A stretch of 64,000 nucleotides of DNA from SR1 bacterium human oral taxon HOT-345 (lineage in GTDB: Bacteria; Patescibacteriota; Gracilibacteria; Absconditabacterales; Absconditicoccaceae): positions 1 to 64,000 of the forward strand of contig MPSQ01000001.1 in assembly GCA_003260355.1 (NCBI GenBank), in the 5' to 3' direction. Positions 10,199 through 20,874 of the stretch are shown here, piece by piece; position 1 is the first letter of the stretch, and every line of letters begins with the position of its first letter. The position numbers were made by a program, and so were the translations under genes. A model generated the notes under the pieces. The model ran no database searches, was not told the DNA's origin, and saw only the letters and a list, made by a program, of their open reading frames with translations.

Positions 10199-11065
10199 AT
10201 GTTTTACAAGAAGAACTATTGGCTTGTCTTTGGTGGTATTTCCTTGCTTTTGAGTGGTTTTGTTTTTTCTCGGAATTGGGGGAGAGAAATGATGACTACG
10301 ATTCAGACTTCTTCTGGAGCTTTTTCTTCAATAGCGGATTCAGGTTTTGTTTCTTCTGGAGAAGTTCAGGAAACGACGGATGAAGTTTTGGAAGTTGCTG
10401 TCAGTGGACTTAAGTCTACGCCTTTTTGGACGATGAAGGGGGTGGCTCATGATTTCTGAAATCTCTTGGGCTACAATCAGGCAGAGACTATTATGAGTCA
10501 GTATAACGCTTGGACCTGAGCTTTTGATCCAAAAGCTAGCTATGAACATCTTGTTTCGCTGAAATTTCCGCTGAAATATCCGTATTTTAAAAAATATGTG
10601 CCTGAAAATCTTTCAGAACTTTTGGGACTTTTGGAGCTGAACCTTAGCCCTGAAGAGCTCAAAAATCCGAATATTCTCGTGGTTGCACAAACGCAGGAAG
10701 GGGTTGTCTTGGCGTATTATCAAGAGGGAAAGCTTAGACTTCTAACCAGTGCTTCTCCTGGGACTCCAAAAACTAAGACGGTCCAGGGAAAGTTTTTTCT
10801 CAAGCATGCAAATGTTGCCTATCGCTCTAGGACTTATGGTTCTCCTATGCCTTATGCAATGCGTATTAAGTGACCTTATTTTTTGCACCAAGCGGAAGTA
10901 GATGGGACTTTTCTTTCTCATGGCTGTATAAGGATTCCTGGGCTTTATCAGAAGTGGCTCTATGAGCATCTTCCCAATGAATCGGTGCAGAAGTCTTCTC
11001 ATATTCCTGCGCCTATGATTATTGTTCATGATCTGTATCATCCTACACTTTTTCGCTATGATTAG
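10199..11065 (+). CDS. L,D-transpeptidase (YkuD domain)
   Basis: 288 residues with three UGA glycines. It has an N-terminal membrane anchor (about residues 5-24). The C-terminal YkuD domain carries the catalytic SHGCIRIP motif (H241, C243, R245), preceded by an upstream TPxG-like segment and FFLKHANVAYRSR. It acts outside the membrane, cross-linking peptidoglycan or attaching proteins to it. It is divergent from the glycosyltransferase and followed by membrane and lipoprotein genes on the same strand. It ends with TAG. Confidence 0.88.
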
Positions 11066-11163
11066 GAAGGAAGTCTGAATTTGTTTCAACGAATGGATTT
11101 GTCCTTGATTTTCTTTGTTAAAACGCTATTTTTACTTTAGCTTTTAGCTTATTTTGAGAGATA

Positions 11164-11469
11164 ATGTCGATATTTTTCCAAGTTTTGAGGTGAAGCTTCT
11201 ATGTGATGACCGTGATTATGGGGATTTTTTTGGTAAGAGGTAATATTATCTTTGGGGCTGAGCTCTTTAAAGTGCTAAAGGAGGTTTTGATGCCGGGATA
11301 TTTGGTGTTTTGCGGGATCATGATTGGGTATTTGATCGCTGTGATTTGGCAGGGAAAATTGCCTACTTCGACTGAGGTAATAAACACGAGAGAAAATATT
11401 TTTAAGAAGTCCTTTTTGATAGGGGTTTCTTTGGGGGTAGTTTTAGCTGTTTGTTATGTCTTCTACTAA
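11164..11469 (+). CDS. Small two-helix membrane protein, unknown function
   Basis: 101 residues with one UGA. Start ATG 11164 has a good ribosome-binding site (GAGAG, 4 bp upstream). Hydrophobic segments lie at about residues 36-60 (MPGYLVFCGIMIGYLIAVIW) and 82-100 (FLIGVSLGVVLAVCYVFY). No family is recognised. The lipoprotein gene starts 1 bp after its stop codon, so the two are probably co-transcribed. Confidence 0.7.
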
Positions 11470-11470
11470 A

Positions 11471-11983
11471 ATGCCAAAGAAAATCTGGTTTATTTCTCTT
11501 TTGTTTTGTGTGCTTTTTTTGGCGTGATGTGGGGGAAAGTATCCTTTGTCTCTTGAGGCTTTTGATCTTACATGGACTCCAAAGTTGAAAGTTAAAATGC
11601 AGTTGGCTGATGAGGAGCCTGGAGTGTTCTATGTTTATCAAGAGATTGCAGATTCCTTTGAAAACCTCGATACTTTGATTATCGCTCAGGAAACAGGTGT
11701 GCTCCTTTCTCTGCCTGGCTATGCCCAGAATGCGATTAATCAGCTGAAGACTGAAGGCTATCTTTTGTCAGGAGAGGTCGCTAAAAAGCTTACGTTTCGT
11801 AGTAATGGTCGCTCTTCTTCAGCTTTGCTTAAGAAATATCGCTTGTGGAATAATGAACGTTCGCTCGAAGTAGCTCAGGTTTTTATTCTTGAGGAAGATA
11901 GAATGCGTATTCTTTCCTATATGAGTGATGAACCTTCTCACATTAAAAACTTTATATCACAGCTTTCTTCTTTAACCTTTTAG
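11471..11983 (+). CDS. Lipoprotein, unknown function
   Basis: 170 residues. The N-terminus is a type II signal with lipobox FLAGC. The glycine before the lipidated cysteine is encoded by TGA, so the lipobox appears only under table 25. The mature part (KYPLSLEAFDLTWTPKLKVKM...) is an acidic alpha/beta-looking domain without a recognised family. It is expected to be membrane-tethered outside the cell. It lies directly behind the 11164 gene. Confidence 0.75.
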
Positions 11984-11998
11984 TTCCTTTGATTGCTA

Positions 11999-12895
11999 AT
12001 GACGAATCCTACTACACCGACAAATTCTGTTTCCTTTACGATTCCTGGTATTGATGGAGGGATGAATCCTCTGAATCCTGGTGCGTTTGCTCGTTCTGAG
12101 AGAGAAAAATTAGATCGTCTTGTTAACGCTCCAAGTGCTATTTCGGGTTGGCAGCTTTTGTGAAAGATTGGTTTAGGAGTGGTTATTGGAGCCTTGATGG
12201 CTTTTGTCTTGTATATTATCATGGGGGCTTTCTGACTTGCTGTCGGGGGGAATGCTTCTCAGACGACCTTAGGTGCAGGAACGGCTCAGCTTACCCATCC
12301 GCTTGCGTGGCTGATTTTGTTATTTCTGGGGTTTTTTATTACTTTCTTGGGAAATTTGATTTTAGTCGTAAGTTATAGTGTCTTTTTCTCTCAAAAGTAT
12401 ACAAAAATCTGAAAAACCATAGGACTGCTCTTGTTGACCAATAGTATTTTATTTGCAGGAATGATTGCTCTTTTCTTATTTCTTAAAGAGGTGCCAATGG
12501 CTGAAGTTGTGCTTTTTGCTTTGTATCTTTGTCTTTCACTTTTTCTCTCTTTTTCACAGATGGAGTTTGTGGTGAATCCGAATTATTCGGCTTCTTCTCT
12601 CATAGGGAATGCATTAGGGCTTTGTCTCTGTCTTGTGGTGATTGGAATGCTGTGGTCACAAGTTTATTCTAGTGTGGATAAGATGATGCCTTATAGATTG
12701 ATTTGGTATTCTACTTTGATTTCTTTTCCGTTGATGATCTTGGGCCAGGGTTTGTGGGAGATTATTTATGCAAAGGTATATGAAAATGGAGCCAATCCTT
12801 TTTATCTTCCATCACAGGCAGAACTCGATACACAGACGATTTTAGAGGGACAGGAGGAAGAACAAACTCAGGAGAGCGTGAATGTGGAACTTTAA
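11999..12895 (+). CDS. Polytopic membrane protein, unknown function
   Basis: 298 residues with three UGA glycines. The N-terminal 50 residues are proline- and asparagine-rich and likely cytoplasmic. About six hydrophobic helices follow (starting near GLGVVIGALMAFVLYIIMG), and the C-terminal tail is acidic (EGQEEEQTQE). The word AAAAATCTGA occurs at 12403. The 15-bp gap behind the lipoprotein gene suggests one operon. No family is recognised. Confidence 0.7.
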
Positions 12896-12940
12896 TCTTT
12901 CGTAAGTGAGAAAGTCAGTTTTTATCTTTTTAATTTGTCG

Positions 12941-13345
12941 ATGCATAAGATAGCGGTGTTTCGTTTAGCGTCCCTTGCAAAGTTGGTTTTGTGATTGGCG
13001 ATTTTGATTATTGATGCGAATCTTATTTCGGTAAAGGAAGATCCTGCGATTGCTTTGACGCTTGGTCTGATCGGAGTATTCCTTTTTTTTTGGGGGGCGA
13101 GCTATTTTTTGTTTTATGGAGTACAGTGGCTTGTTTCTACGAAAATTACTAAGGAAAAAATGCAGAGCGATGCCTATAAATCAGCATTTCTATTTGGGTT
13201 ATTTGCTCTGATTAATGTATTGCTTTTGCTTGGGAAGTTTTGGACGAAGTGGATAAGTTTGGTTTTGTTAGGGGTGTTTTTTGCAATGCAGTATGTTATT
13301 TTTATGGATCCAAAGAGAAAAACTGATGAATGAACTTCAGCATAA
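12941..13345 (+). CDS. Three-helix membrane protein, unknown function
   Basis: 134 residues. The apparent stop at 13331-13333 is TGA, hence glycine; the true stop is TAA at 13343-13345, which makes the gene overlap the next one by 20 bp. Hydrophobic segments lie near residues 11-28, 43-65 and 85-125. No family is recognised. The overlap suggests translational coupling with the MIP18-family gene. Confidence 0.7.
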
Positions 13346-13628
13346 GATAGAACAAGCACTTCAGACTGTATATGATCCGGATTTTCCAGTTGTGGATATT
13401 TATACACTAGGTCTGATCTATGATATTACTATTGAAGAGCAGAAAATTAAGGTTACTATGTCGTTTACCACGCCGGCCTGTCCTATGGCGGATTATTTGA
13501 TAGCGAGTGTTGAAGGTGCTGTTCGTTTGGTGGCTCCGGAGTATGAAATTGCTGTAGAGGTTACTTTTGATCCTATGTGGAATCCTCGTATGATTAGGGA
13601 TCAGGATCTTCAGAGGATGTTTGAGTAG
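13326..13628 (+). CDS. MIP18/DUF59-family protein (SufT/PaaD-like)
   Basis: 100 residues, no UGA. The sequence follows the family pattern: VYDPDFPVVDIYTLGLIYDI, then MSFTTPACPMAD with the conserved cysteine, then VEVTFDPMWNPRMI. Relatives help iron-sulfur cluster assembly (SufT) or sit in phenylacetate oxygenase complexes (PaaD). No suf genes are visible nearby, so the exact role is open. It starts within the preceding gene and ends with TAG. Confidence 0.8.
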   Translation: MNELQHKIEQALQTVYDPDFPVVDIYTLGLIYDITIEEQKIKVTMSFTTPACPMADYLIASVEGAVRLVAPEYEIAVEVTFDPMWNPRMIRDQDLQRMFE

Positions 13629-13661
13629 TTTTCTTGGAGCTGTAAGTAGTGCAGTACTTTT

Positions 13662-14501
13662 TTAATCGTTAAGGTAATTGTCTCCTTGGAGGAAGCTTGG
13701 GAGTTTTTTTGCTATGAATGTTTCCGTTCCTAACTGTTTTTCTCAAAAGGAGCCAATACTCATTATTTTTGCTTCTTCCTGAGGAATTGAGACTGTATTG
13801 GATTCGAGGCAGAGTTTTTGCGGTTGCTGGCTAGTGTTTGCGATGATAAGATAATTCTCAAGTCCATAGAAGAGGTTTCCGTTGTGAAGCGCTCAAGCGT
13901 CTCCTTCCCATTTGCGGATTTTGAGTGATGAATCGTTTTTATTAAAGGCAAGGATTCCAAATTTTCGTTCTCCTGCTCAATACATTGAGAGATCGTTGAA
14001 ATTGAAGGGGTGGACTGTGGTATTTGGCTGTAATGCTTCTGCAACTGAAGAAGTAGCTTCTTGATCGGAAAAAAGTGGCACAATCACTGAAAATCATGGT
14101 CAGACTTCTGTATTATTTTCTGGTATTTTGCAGTCCTCTGCTATCCAAGGGAGTTCTCATTTGGTTTTTGCGAGTCCGGATATTTCTAGAGAGAAAGCTG
14201 GCTTTCAGAGGCATTCGTCTCGAGATTTTTGTGGATTTTCGCATGAAAAATTGTGCATTAATGCACTGTCTCCGGAGCTAATACTATAAGAAAAACCCAC
14301 TCCACGACTTCCCACTATTGCTAATCAGAGTTCTGTTCCTGCTTTAGCGAGGTAATTTACTTTTTCGTAGTCTGAAATTTCTTTGCTATATTTGATGAAA
14401 TTTTTCATTACTAGTCAAATGAGCACTCAAATGAGCGATGAAGCAAGGAGAATAAATAAGGCGAGGATTGTGATATTTCCTCTTGGTCTTTCATGACGCA
14501 T
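13662..14501 (-). CDS. PilX-like pilus assembly/pseudopilin-associated protein
   Basis: 279 residues, rich in UGA glycines (eight). A single N-terminal helix (ITILALFILLASSLIGVLIGLVM) is followed by KNFIKYSKEISDYEKVNYLAKAGTELGLA, the layout of PilX/GspK-like proteins that insert beside type IV prepilins. The rest is an extracytoplasmic domain with cysteines. It is the last gene of a three-gene minus-strand cluster after two prepilin-like proteins (gap 6 bp). The assignment rests on architecture and context only. Confidence 0.65.
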
Positions 14502-14507
14502 GATTGC

Positions 14508-15161
14508 TTAATTTATATCATAAATGTTTGGAGTTTTCCCTTGGAGTCCAAGGAAAAGTTGTATTGGGAAGACGCTTTTATTCTCTCGTCTCTGTGGATT
14601 GTAGAAGGCACTATAGATTGATCCCAATATTCGAAAGCCTGGTTTCCCAATATCGATTTCAGAATCTTGTTGATTGTTTGGGAGATAGGGGATGACCTTG
14701 AATTTCATTTTGCTCTGGTTGATGTTCCCGTTTCAGAGCAGTGTGATTGCGGTATCTGGAGCATATTCTTTTGTCAATAGTAATTTACAGCCAGAAAAAT
14801 CTGATTTTTCTGTCTGGTATGAGGAAGTATAAAGATTACTACTTTTTTCGCAGTCACCGACTGAGGCAATTTCTGTACCGGTTCGCATTCCTCAGGTGAG
14901 ATAAAGCGTATCAGTAATCCCCTTTCCTTGTTTGAGGTCGATCCCCTTTGCTTGGTATTTTTCGTAGTCAATAGTAGCTTCTTCTGCGATATTGTGAAGA
15001 ACTTGTGAAAGAATGAGGACTTCTTTTGCGAGCTCTTTATCCTGCTCTATTCTAAAGGCAATTTTGGTGATGGTGGTATAGGTGCGGAGGATCGCTCCTG
15101 AAAGTAGTGCAAAGATTACAATTACGATAATGATTTCCACTAGAGTAAAAGCTTTTTTCAT
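14508..15161 (-). CDS. Type IV prepilin-like protein
   Basis: 217 residues with two UGA glycines. The N-terminus KKAFTLVEIIIVIVIFALLSG is a class III signal with the conserved F and E5; the residue before F is A rather than the usual G. The C-terminal domain contains cysteines. It belongs to a type IV pilus, pseudopilus or DNA-uptake apparatus. The recurrent word lies at 14795, where the DNA reads CAGAAAAATCTGATTTTTCTG-like and forms a near palindrome inside the coding sequence. Confidence 0.8.
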
Positions 15162-15193
15162 ACTATGAGAAGGATGTTGAGATAAAATAAAGT

Positions 15194-15829
15194 TTACAGT
15201 TCGGCTGGGAGTGAGTCTTTCATTCCAATGAAACTTTCAAGAAGGACTTCTCCAGTATTCCCGCCTCTTTTGTAGAGGACACGCGAGCTGATTTTTAGTA
15301 TTTTATTTTTGTCAAGAGGCTGATCTCCTACGTAAATTGGGCTATATTCGATGATTCTTGCGAATCCTTTATAGGGTTCTTCGCTTGAAGAGAGCGATAG
15401 TGGGCTATAATAGGTTAGTTCTTGATTGTCTTCTCCAGTGAAAAAGTTGAGGTAAAAGGTCCTGAAATTCTCCATGAAGTTTTCAGATTTTTCTGCTGGT
15501 TCAAAGATGTAGTAATTGCCACTTCCTGAGAGTCCTACTTTAAAATTTGTAAATCCTTCATCCCCTAATGATATTTGTTTGAGGGTATCGTCTTCGAATT
15601 TTTCCTGGATATAATTCCGGGTATATCATTGTTCTATTTTGCTGTCTCTGATATTGTAAGCGATTTCTAAGCCTTCTTTGGCGAGAAAATTTGCCTTTAC
15701 TCTCATATCGATGCTATCGAAGTAGCCTAGGCTATAGGTTAATAAGCGGAGCACGGCTAAAATACCTACTCCAAAAATAAAGACTACAATAAGAGTTTCA
15801 ATTAGTGTGAAGGCTTTCAGATTTTTCAT
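15194..15829 (-). CDS. Type IV prepilin-like protein
   Basis: 211 residues with one UGA (at 15626-15628). The N-terminus is MKNLKAFTLIETLIVVFIFGVG, a type IV prepilin signal and N-terminal helix with the conserved glutamate. The open frame extends upstream to a GTG at 15874, but the ATG at 15829 gives the normal prepilin leader. It is the first gene of the three-gene pilin-like cluster. The recurrent word overlaps its first codons (15817-15826). Confidence 0.8.
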
Positions 15830-15952
15830 CTCTTGACAAAAAATAAATTTTTCACCTGTAGGTATAGGAATCACTGAGTAAAAGTCAACTATCTCTTTAA
15901 AATAAGTGAAAAATCTTTACATTTACTGTAGATTTTATTTTTTCACTATGGT

Positions 15953-16405
15953 ATGAAAAATCCTGAATTTAAAGTTAAGATCTCGGATCTTTTGATGAAG
16001 CAGGCTACGGATACGTTCCGTTTTGAGGGGAAATTTTTGGAAGAAATTCCTCAGCTGACTTCTGATGGAATCTCTGGAGAGATAACGTTGCAATCACTCA
16101 ATCATAATGCTCTCTTGGTTACTATTGATGCCTTACAATGTACTTTGTGTGAGAGGTGTGATCGCTGTACAAAGGCGTATCTTCGCCCTGTTTCACTATC
16201 TGGATATACTGCAAAGTATGTGGTCGATCCGTGCGTTGATGGAGAGGATCCAGAGGAAGATGTCTTGCCTGTTGATGTGAAAAATGGAGTTATTGATTTG
16301 CAGGAGCTTATTTATCATGCAATTCAGCTTCAGGAGCCTTTTGTGAAGTATTGTCCTGATTGTGAAAATGCTAGTCTGGAAGAAGAGGATTTTTCAGATT
16401 TATAG
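15953..16405 (+). CDS. yceD: YceD/DUF177 family protein
   Basis: 150 residues, no UGA. It has the DUF177 core, including a cysteine set in CTLCERCDRC and CPDCEN and the segment VIDLQELIYHAIQLQEP. In other bacteria YceD lies beside rpmF and affects 23S rRNA accumulation. Here it precedes leuS and diverges from the prepilin cluster. The zinc-site-like cysteine pairs may bind metal. It starts with ATG and ends with TAG. Confidence 0.75.
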   Translation: MKNPEFKVKISDLLMKQATDTFRFEGKFLEEIPQLTSDGISGEITLQSLNHNALLVTIDALQCTLCERCDRCTKAYLRPVSLSGYTAKYVVDPCVDGEDPEEDVLPVDVKNGVIDLQELIYHAIQLQEPFVKYCPDCENASLEEEDFSDL

Positions 16406-16529
16406 TCTGATTTTTGTCTTTGTAGTAGATTACTCCTTGAAGAATTTGGCTTACTAGTGAAGATTATCTTGCATTTCTGCAATTAAACACTACACTTGAG
16501 TCAGTATTTATCTTTTCTTTTGAGAACTC

Positions 16530-19235
16530 ATGACGATTGATATCAAAACTCTTGCTGGGAAGTGGCAGCGCCAACGAAAAGATCAGAAAATTTATCATAC
16601 CAAAGAGGATGGAGGGAAACCAAAGTTCTATATTTTGGATATGTTCCCGTATCCGAGTGGGGCTGGGCTTCATGTTGGGCATCCAAAAGGCTATGTCGCA
16701 TCTGACACGATTGCGAGAAAAAAGATGCTTGAAGGCTATAATGTTCTTCATCCTATGGGATTTGATACTTTCGGACTAGGAACTGAGCAATATGCGATGG
16801 ATCACAAGATGAAACCTCAGGTGGTCGCTAAACAAAATATTGAAACCTATATCAAACAGCTTGAAAGTATTGGCTTCTCTTATGATCGAGAAAGGAGTTT
16901 TAGTACTGCGGATCCCAAGTATTTTAAGTGGACGCAGGCGATTTTTCTCAAGTTTTACAATCATTATTATGATGAAGCTGAGGGGAAGGCAAAACTAATC
17001 TCTGAACTTGAAGAAAAACTAAAAAAAGCAGGAAAATCTGAATCAGAAATCAGGTTTATTTTGAATAATGAAAGGTTAGCATATCTTGACTATAAACCTA
17101 TTAATCGATGTCCTCACTGTAAGACTGGACTTGCAAATGAGGATCTTGATGATGGAAAGTGTGAAAGATGCGGAAGCGAAGTCGAACAAAAACCTATGAG
17201 GCAGCGAGTTTTGAGGATTACGAAATATGCTCAGAGACTGCTTGATGGATTGGATGCACTTGACTGGGATGAATCAATGAAAGAGCTTGAGAGAAACCGA
17301 ATCGGAAAATCCGAAGGTTCACAGTTCAAAATGCAGGTCGTTGCGAGCGAAGCGAAGCAATCCAGTGAAGAACTTGCTTTTGAAGTTTATACTACAAGGC
17401 TTGATACTGTGTTTGGGATGAGCTTTGTCGTGATGGCACCAGAGCATCCTTTGGTTGCACAAATCACGACTCCAGAACAGCTAGAGACTGTAAAATCCTA
17501 TCAAGAACAGGCAAAACATAAAACCCAACTTGAAAGAACTGAACTTCAAAAAGAAAAAACCTGAGTCTTTACGGGAGCTTATGCTATCAATCCTTTCAAT
17601 AATCAGGAAGTGCCGATTTATATCGGAGATTATGTGCTTGCCAACTATGGAACAGGAGTAGTGATGGCGGTGCCTGCACATGATGAGAGAGATTTTGACT
17701 TTGCGAAGAAGTATGGATTAGAGATAAAAACTTCAGTTTTATATAATGATAAGGACTCTTTAAAGAATAAATTTTTTACATATCCTCGTGCTATATGATC
17801 TTCAAAGGACGTTCATTATGATAAAAATTCTATTTTTAGATTACCTGTTTTTTCTCCAGAACAATCTTGGTATGAATATTGTCCATTTATAGAAATATTA
17901 AAACCATTAGAATTACTACTTGACAACTGATTTTCTAAAATTATAATTAATGCTGAAAAATGAATTCTTGTAAACTCTTGACAGTTCTCATGATTAACTT
18001 CTGATGAAGCAATTGAAAAAATGCAAGCTTGGCTCGCAGAAAGAGGAATTGGAGGAAAGAAAGTGAACTATAAAATTCAGGATCGGGTATTTTCTAGGCA
18101 GAGATATTGGGGAGAGCCGTTTCCTGTAGTGTTCTGTGAGGAGCATGGAGTCGTTCCTTTGCAAGAGTCAGATTTGCCTTTATGTTTGCCTGATGTAGAG
18201 CACTATGAACCGACAGGAACTGAAGAAGGACCGCTTGCGGAGGTGAAAGACTGGATTGAAACTACTTGTCCGATCTGCGGAAAACCAGCGAAGAGGGAAT
18301 CTAATACGATGCCAGGATGGGCGGGCTCGAGCTGGTATTGGATTAGGTATATGGATCCGAATAATGATAATGAGCTTGTTTCATCAGAGAGGGAGCAGTA
18401 TTGGCAGAACGTAGATACCTATGTTGGTGGAGCGGAGCATGTGACGAGGCATATCATTTATGCGAGATTTTGGCAGAAGTTTTTGTATGATCTCGGACTT
18501 GTGAGTAAAGATGAGCCTTTTCAAAAGTATCAAAAAGTCTGACTCATTATGGCGGAAGATGGTCGTAAAATGTCTAAGAGACGAGGAAATGTGGTAAACC
18601 CTGATGATGTGATTGCTGAATATGGAGCTGATGTCTTCAGGACTTATGAGATGTTTATGGGACCTTTTGATCAGTATATTTCCCGAAATACCAATGGAAT
18701 AAAAGGAGTGAAGAAGTTCTTTGATAAGCTTATTGCTATTTCAGCTAAAGTCAGTGAGACCTATCAAGATGAGGCAAAAATTCTGACGCTTCTTCATCAG
18801 ACGATCAAAAAGTTGACGGAAGAGATTGATGACTTTAAGTTCAATACGTCTATTGCTCAGCTGATGATCTTGGTGAATGCTTTATCTGAAGTGGAGCAGG
18901 TTTCTAAAGCTACCTTTGAGGCGATTGTGCTGTTGGTTGCGCCGTTTGCACCGCATCTTGCTGAGGAGTTTTGGCAGTTGCTTGGTAATCAGTTTTCAAT
19001 CTTTACGACGGGAAAATGGCCAAAATATCAAGAGCAATATCTTGTAAATACCGAGATTACGCTTGCAGTGCAGTTTAATGGGAAGATGAGGGGAACTTTG
19101 CAAGTGGCGGCTGACTGTAGTCAGGATCAGGTTTTGGATCTTATTAAAAAAGATGAAAAGCTGGCAAGCTATCTCGTCTGAGCACCAAAGAAAGTGATCT
19201 TTGTCCCAGGGAAAATTATCAATATTATTGTGTAA
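16530..19235 (+). CDS. leuS: Leucyl-tRNA synthetase
   Basis: 901 residues with about nine UGA glycines. The class I signature HVGHPKGY lies near residue 47, the KMSKR loop near residue 680, and the CP1 editing domain contains [20 protein letters not shown]. The tRNA-binding end has [12 protein letters not shown] zinc-like CPHCKTG ... CERCG pair sits near residues 195-215. It charges tRNA-Leu in the cytoplasm. Residues 269-280 ([12 protein letters not shown]) come from an inserted palindromic repeat (see 17336-17366). The stretch 17797-18005 is unusually UGA-rich and AT-rich and varies most from other LeuRS. Confidence 0.95.
17336..17366 (+). repeat. Palindromic repeat fragment inside leuS
   Basis: GTCGTTGCGAGCGAAGCGAAGCAATCCAG-type DNA, a half copy of the widespread GCGAGCGAAGCGAAGCAATCC bacterial repeat, sits in frame and adds VVASEAKQS to LeuRS. 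A fuller inverted copy lies at 22191-22274 in elp3. Confidence 0.75.
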
Positions 19236-19468
19236 TGTTAAGAGGCATTGCTTTCCTGTCTTTTGGAGAAGAGGTTTGGGGGAGCTGATGTCTCTTTTGT
19301 TTTGTTTGCCTAGGACTATGTGAAGTGGTGGCTTCTGCTTTTATGTCTTGTGTTCTTTGGGTGAGATTCTCTTGAGGTTCTATGAAAAGTTTCGCTTCCT
19401 GTGTCATGAGTCAGATTTTTTGCTGGTGAGCAATAAAGGGATTGACTTGATAAAAATATTTCTCCTAG
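19236..19468. other. Noncoding stretch after leuS
   Basis: No credible protein or RNA gene is seen. A copy of TCAGATTTTT lies at 19411-19420. The following DNA up to 19642 holds the inverted repeats and promoter described separately. Confidence 0.4.
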
Positions 19469-19519
19469 GTGAAAAAAATAAAAATCGACTGGAAAAAAAT
19501 ATTTTTCACCGTAGAGAAA
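19469..19519. promoter_or_regulatory. Inverted repeat upstream of the HU-like gene
   Basis: TCTCCTAGGTGAAAAA and TTTTTCACCGTAGAGA form a near-perfect inverted repeat with about 25 bp between the arms; a third related word (TCTCTAGGAGG) follows near 19550. The 15-bp word TTCACCGTAGAGAAA recurs at 44473-44487 beside the second HU-like gene. An operator or attenuator is possible. Confidence 0.4.
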
Positions 19520-19570
19520 TTTTTAGATAGACTGGAAAAATATTTTTTGTCTCTAGGAGGAGTTTTTTTG

Positions 19571-19598
19571 TTGACTTTGATCGTTATTTTCCTAGACT
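19571..19598 (+). promoter_or_regulatory. Promoter of the HU-like gene
   Basis: TTGACT and TAGACT are separated by 16 bp, about 45 bp before the start codon of the HU-like gene. Confidence 0.5.
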
Positions 19599-19642
19599 AA
19601 TGGTGGTGTGAATACGTGCTTTAGTTTGTATTCGTTGTTAGG

Positions 19643-20017
19643 ATGAAATTCAGACTTGTAGAAAAGGCAAATCCGCTTGATAGAAGCAAGAAAAAGTGGT
19701 ATGCTAATCCCGCGAATACGGGCAAGATGGGGCAAAGGGAAATGTCGAAGCTGCTGGAAGAAAAATCCTCCCTTACGATTGGTGATATTTCTAATGTGAT
19801 AGAGAATTTGCTTGCTGAACTTCCAAGACAACTGATTGATGGGAAGAGTGTCAGCCTTTGAGCTTTTGGGACGTTTCGTTTGACGTTTTCGAGTGAGGGG
19901 ACGGAGGAAAAGAAAGCTTTTAATGCGGCATCGATTGAGCCGAGAGTTGTTTTTACTCCTTCTGTAGAGTTTAAAGAGAGGCTTAAGCATATCAAATATA
20001 CTCAAGAAACAGAATAG
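19643..20017 (+). CDS. HU-like DNA-binding protein (HU-related family)
   Basis: 124 residues with one UGA. The sequence follows the HU-related family typical of Bacteroidota: LVEKANPLDRSKKKWYANPANTG, then LTIGDISNVIENLLAELPRQL, then LGAFGTFRLTFSSEGTEE. The UGA encodes the first glycine of the conserved GxFGxF turn. It binds and bends DNA, acting on nucleoid structure or gene control. A paralogue lies at 44019-44393, and the two share a 15-bp flanking word. Confidence 0.85.
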
Positions 20018-20094
20018 TTTGGCTGCGAGGTGCTGAGTAAGCTATTTTTCTGTGTGAGGAGGATTTATTTTAGAACTGAAAGAATTTTTGGACT

Positions 20095-20874
20095 ATGATG
20101 ATCAAAAAAGAAAAATCTGACTTTATTCTGGTGATTTCTTGATGATGAGCAAAAGGTATTTATGCCTGCGGAATCTTGAAAGCATTGGAGGAACTTGATT
20201 TTAAAAAGCAGATAAAGGCGGTGTATGGCGTCAGCGCTGGAGCTCTGACCGGGGCGTATTGGTTGAGTGGATGGCATGCGGAGGCAATTTTTGAAAGGTT
20301 TCTGGAGAGTGAGATCCTGGGGCTGAAGAATTTTGCGATTCCTCCCAAGCTTTCTCTTCTCAAAGGGAGTACCGTTGAGGCTTTCTTAAAAAAAGATTTG
20401 AAGTCAGATTTTTCTGGCTTGGAAGCTGAGTTTTTTGTCGGAGCTACGGATATTATGACAGCAAAGTTTATTCTTTTTAATGACGGGAAGTTAGTTCCTC
20501 CTGTATTGGGGAGTATGGCGGTTCCAGGGCTGTTTCCTCCTGTTGCTTTTGAGCGTCATTTGCTCGTGGATTGAGGTGTTTTGAATAATTTTCCGGTTGA
20601 TTTCGCTAGGAAAGCGTATCCTGATGCAAAGATTATTTGAATTTTGCTTGGAAAGTTTAAACAGCATCAAAAAGTGACTTCTCTTTTAGATGTTTTGTCG
20701 CTTTCTTATTCGGTTGCTTTGCAAGGGCGCTTGAGTAAAAATTTGGATAAGGTGGATTATCTTCTTTATAAAGATCTTGAGGTAGGAATGGTTGAGAGTT
20801 CTGAAAAGAAACTGAGGGCTCTTTTTAAGCAGGGGTATGAAGATGGTCTGAAAGCTTTTAGTTCTCAAAAGTAA
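20095..20874 (+). CDS. Patatin-like phospholipase 1
   Basis: 259 residues. The oxyanion-hole motif SGGGAKG (residues 15-21) is encoded by three consecutive TGA codons (20140-20148). The nucleophile elbow is GVSAG with Ser47, and the dyad aspartate is D159 in VDGG, where the next glycine is again TGA. Patatins are lipid acyl hydrolases using a Ser-Asp dyad. It overlaps the next gene by 1 bp. The recurrent word occurs twice inside (20111 and 20404). The substrate is unknown; lipid scavenging from a host is a possible role. Confidence 0.9.

Noticed and set aside
16530..19235. Multiple in-frame stops suggesting a leuS pseudogene
   Set aside because: All are TGA at glycine-compatible sites while the frame and motifs stay intact; table 25 restores a full-length enzyme.
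19225..19407. 60-codon minus-strand ORF after leuS
   Set aside because: Overlaps the leuS end, no ribosome-binding site and no recognisable sequence.
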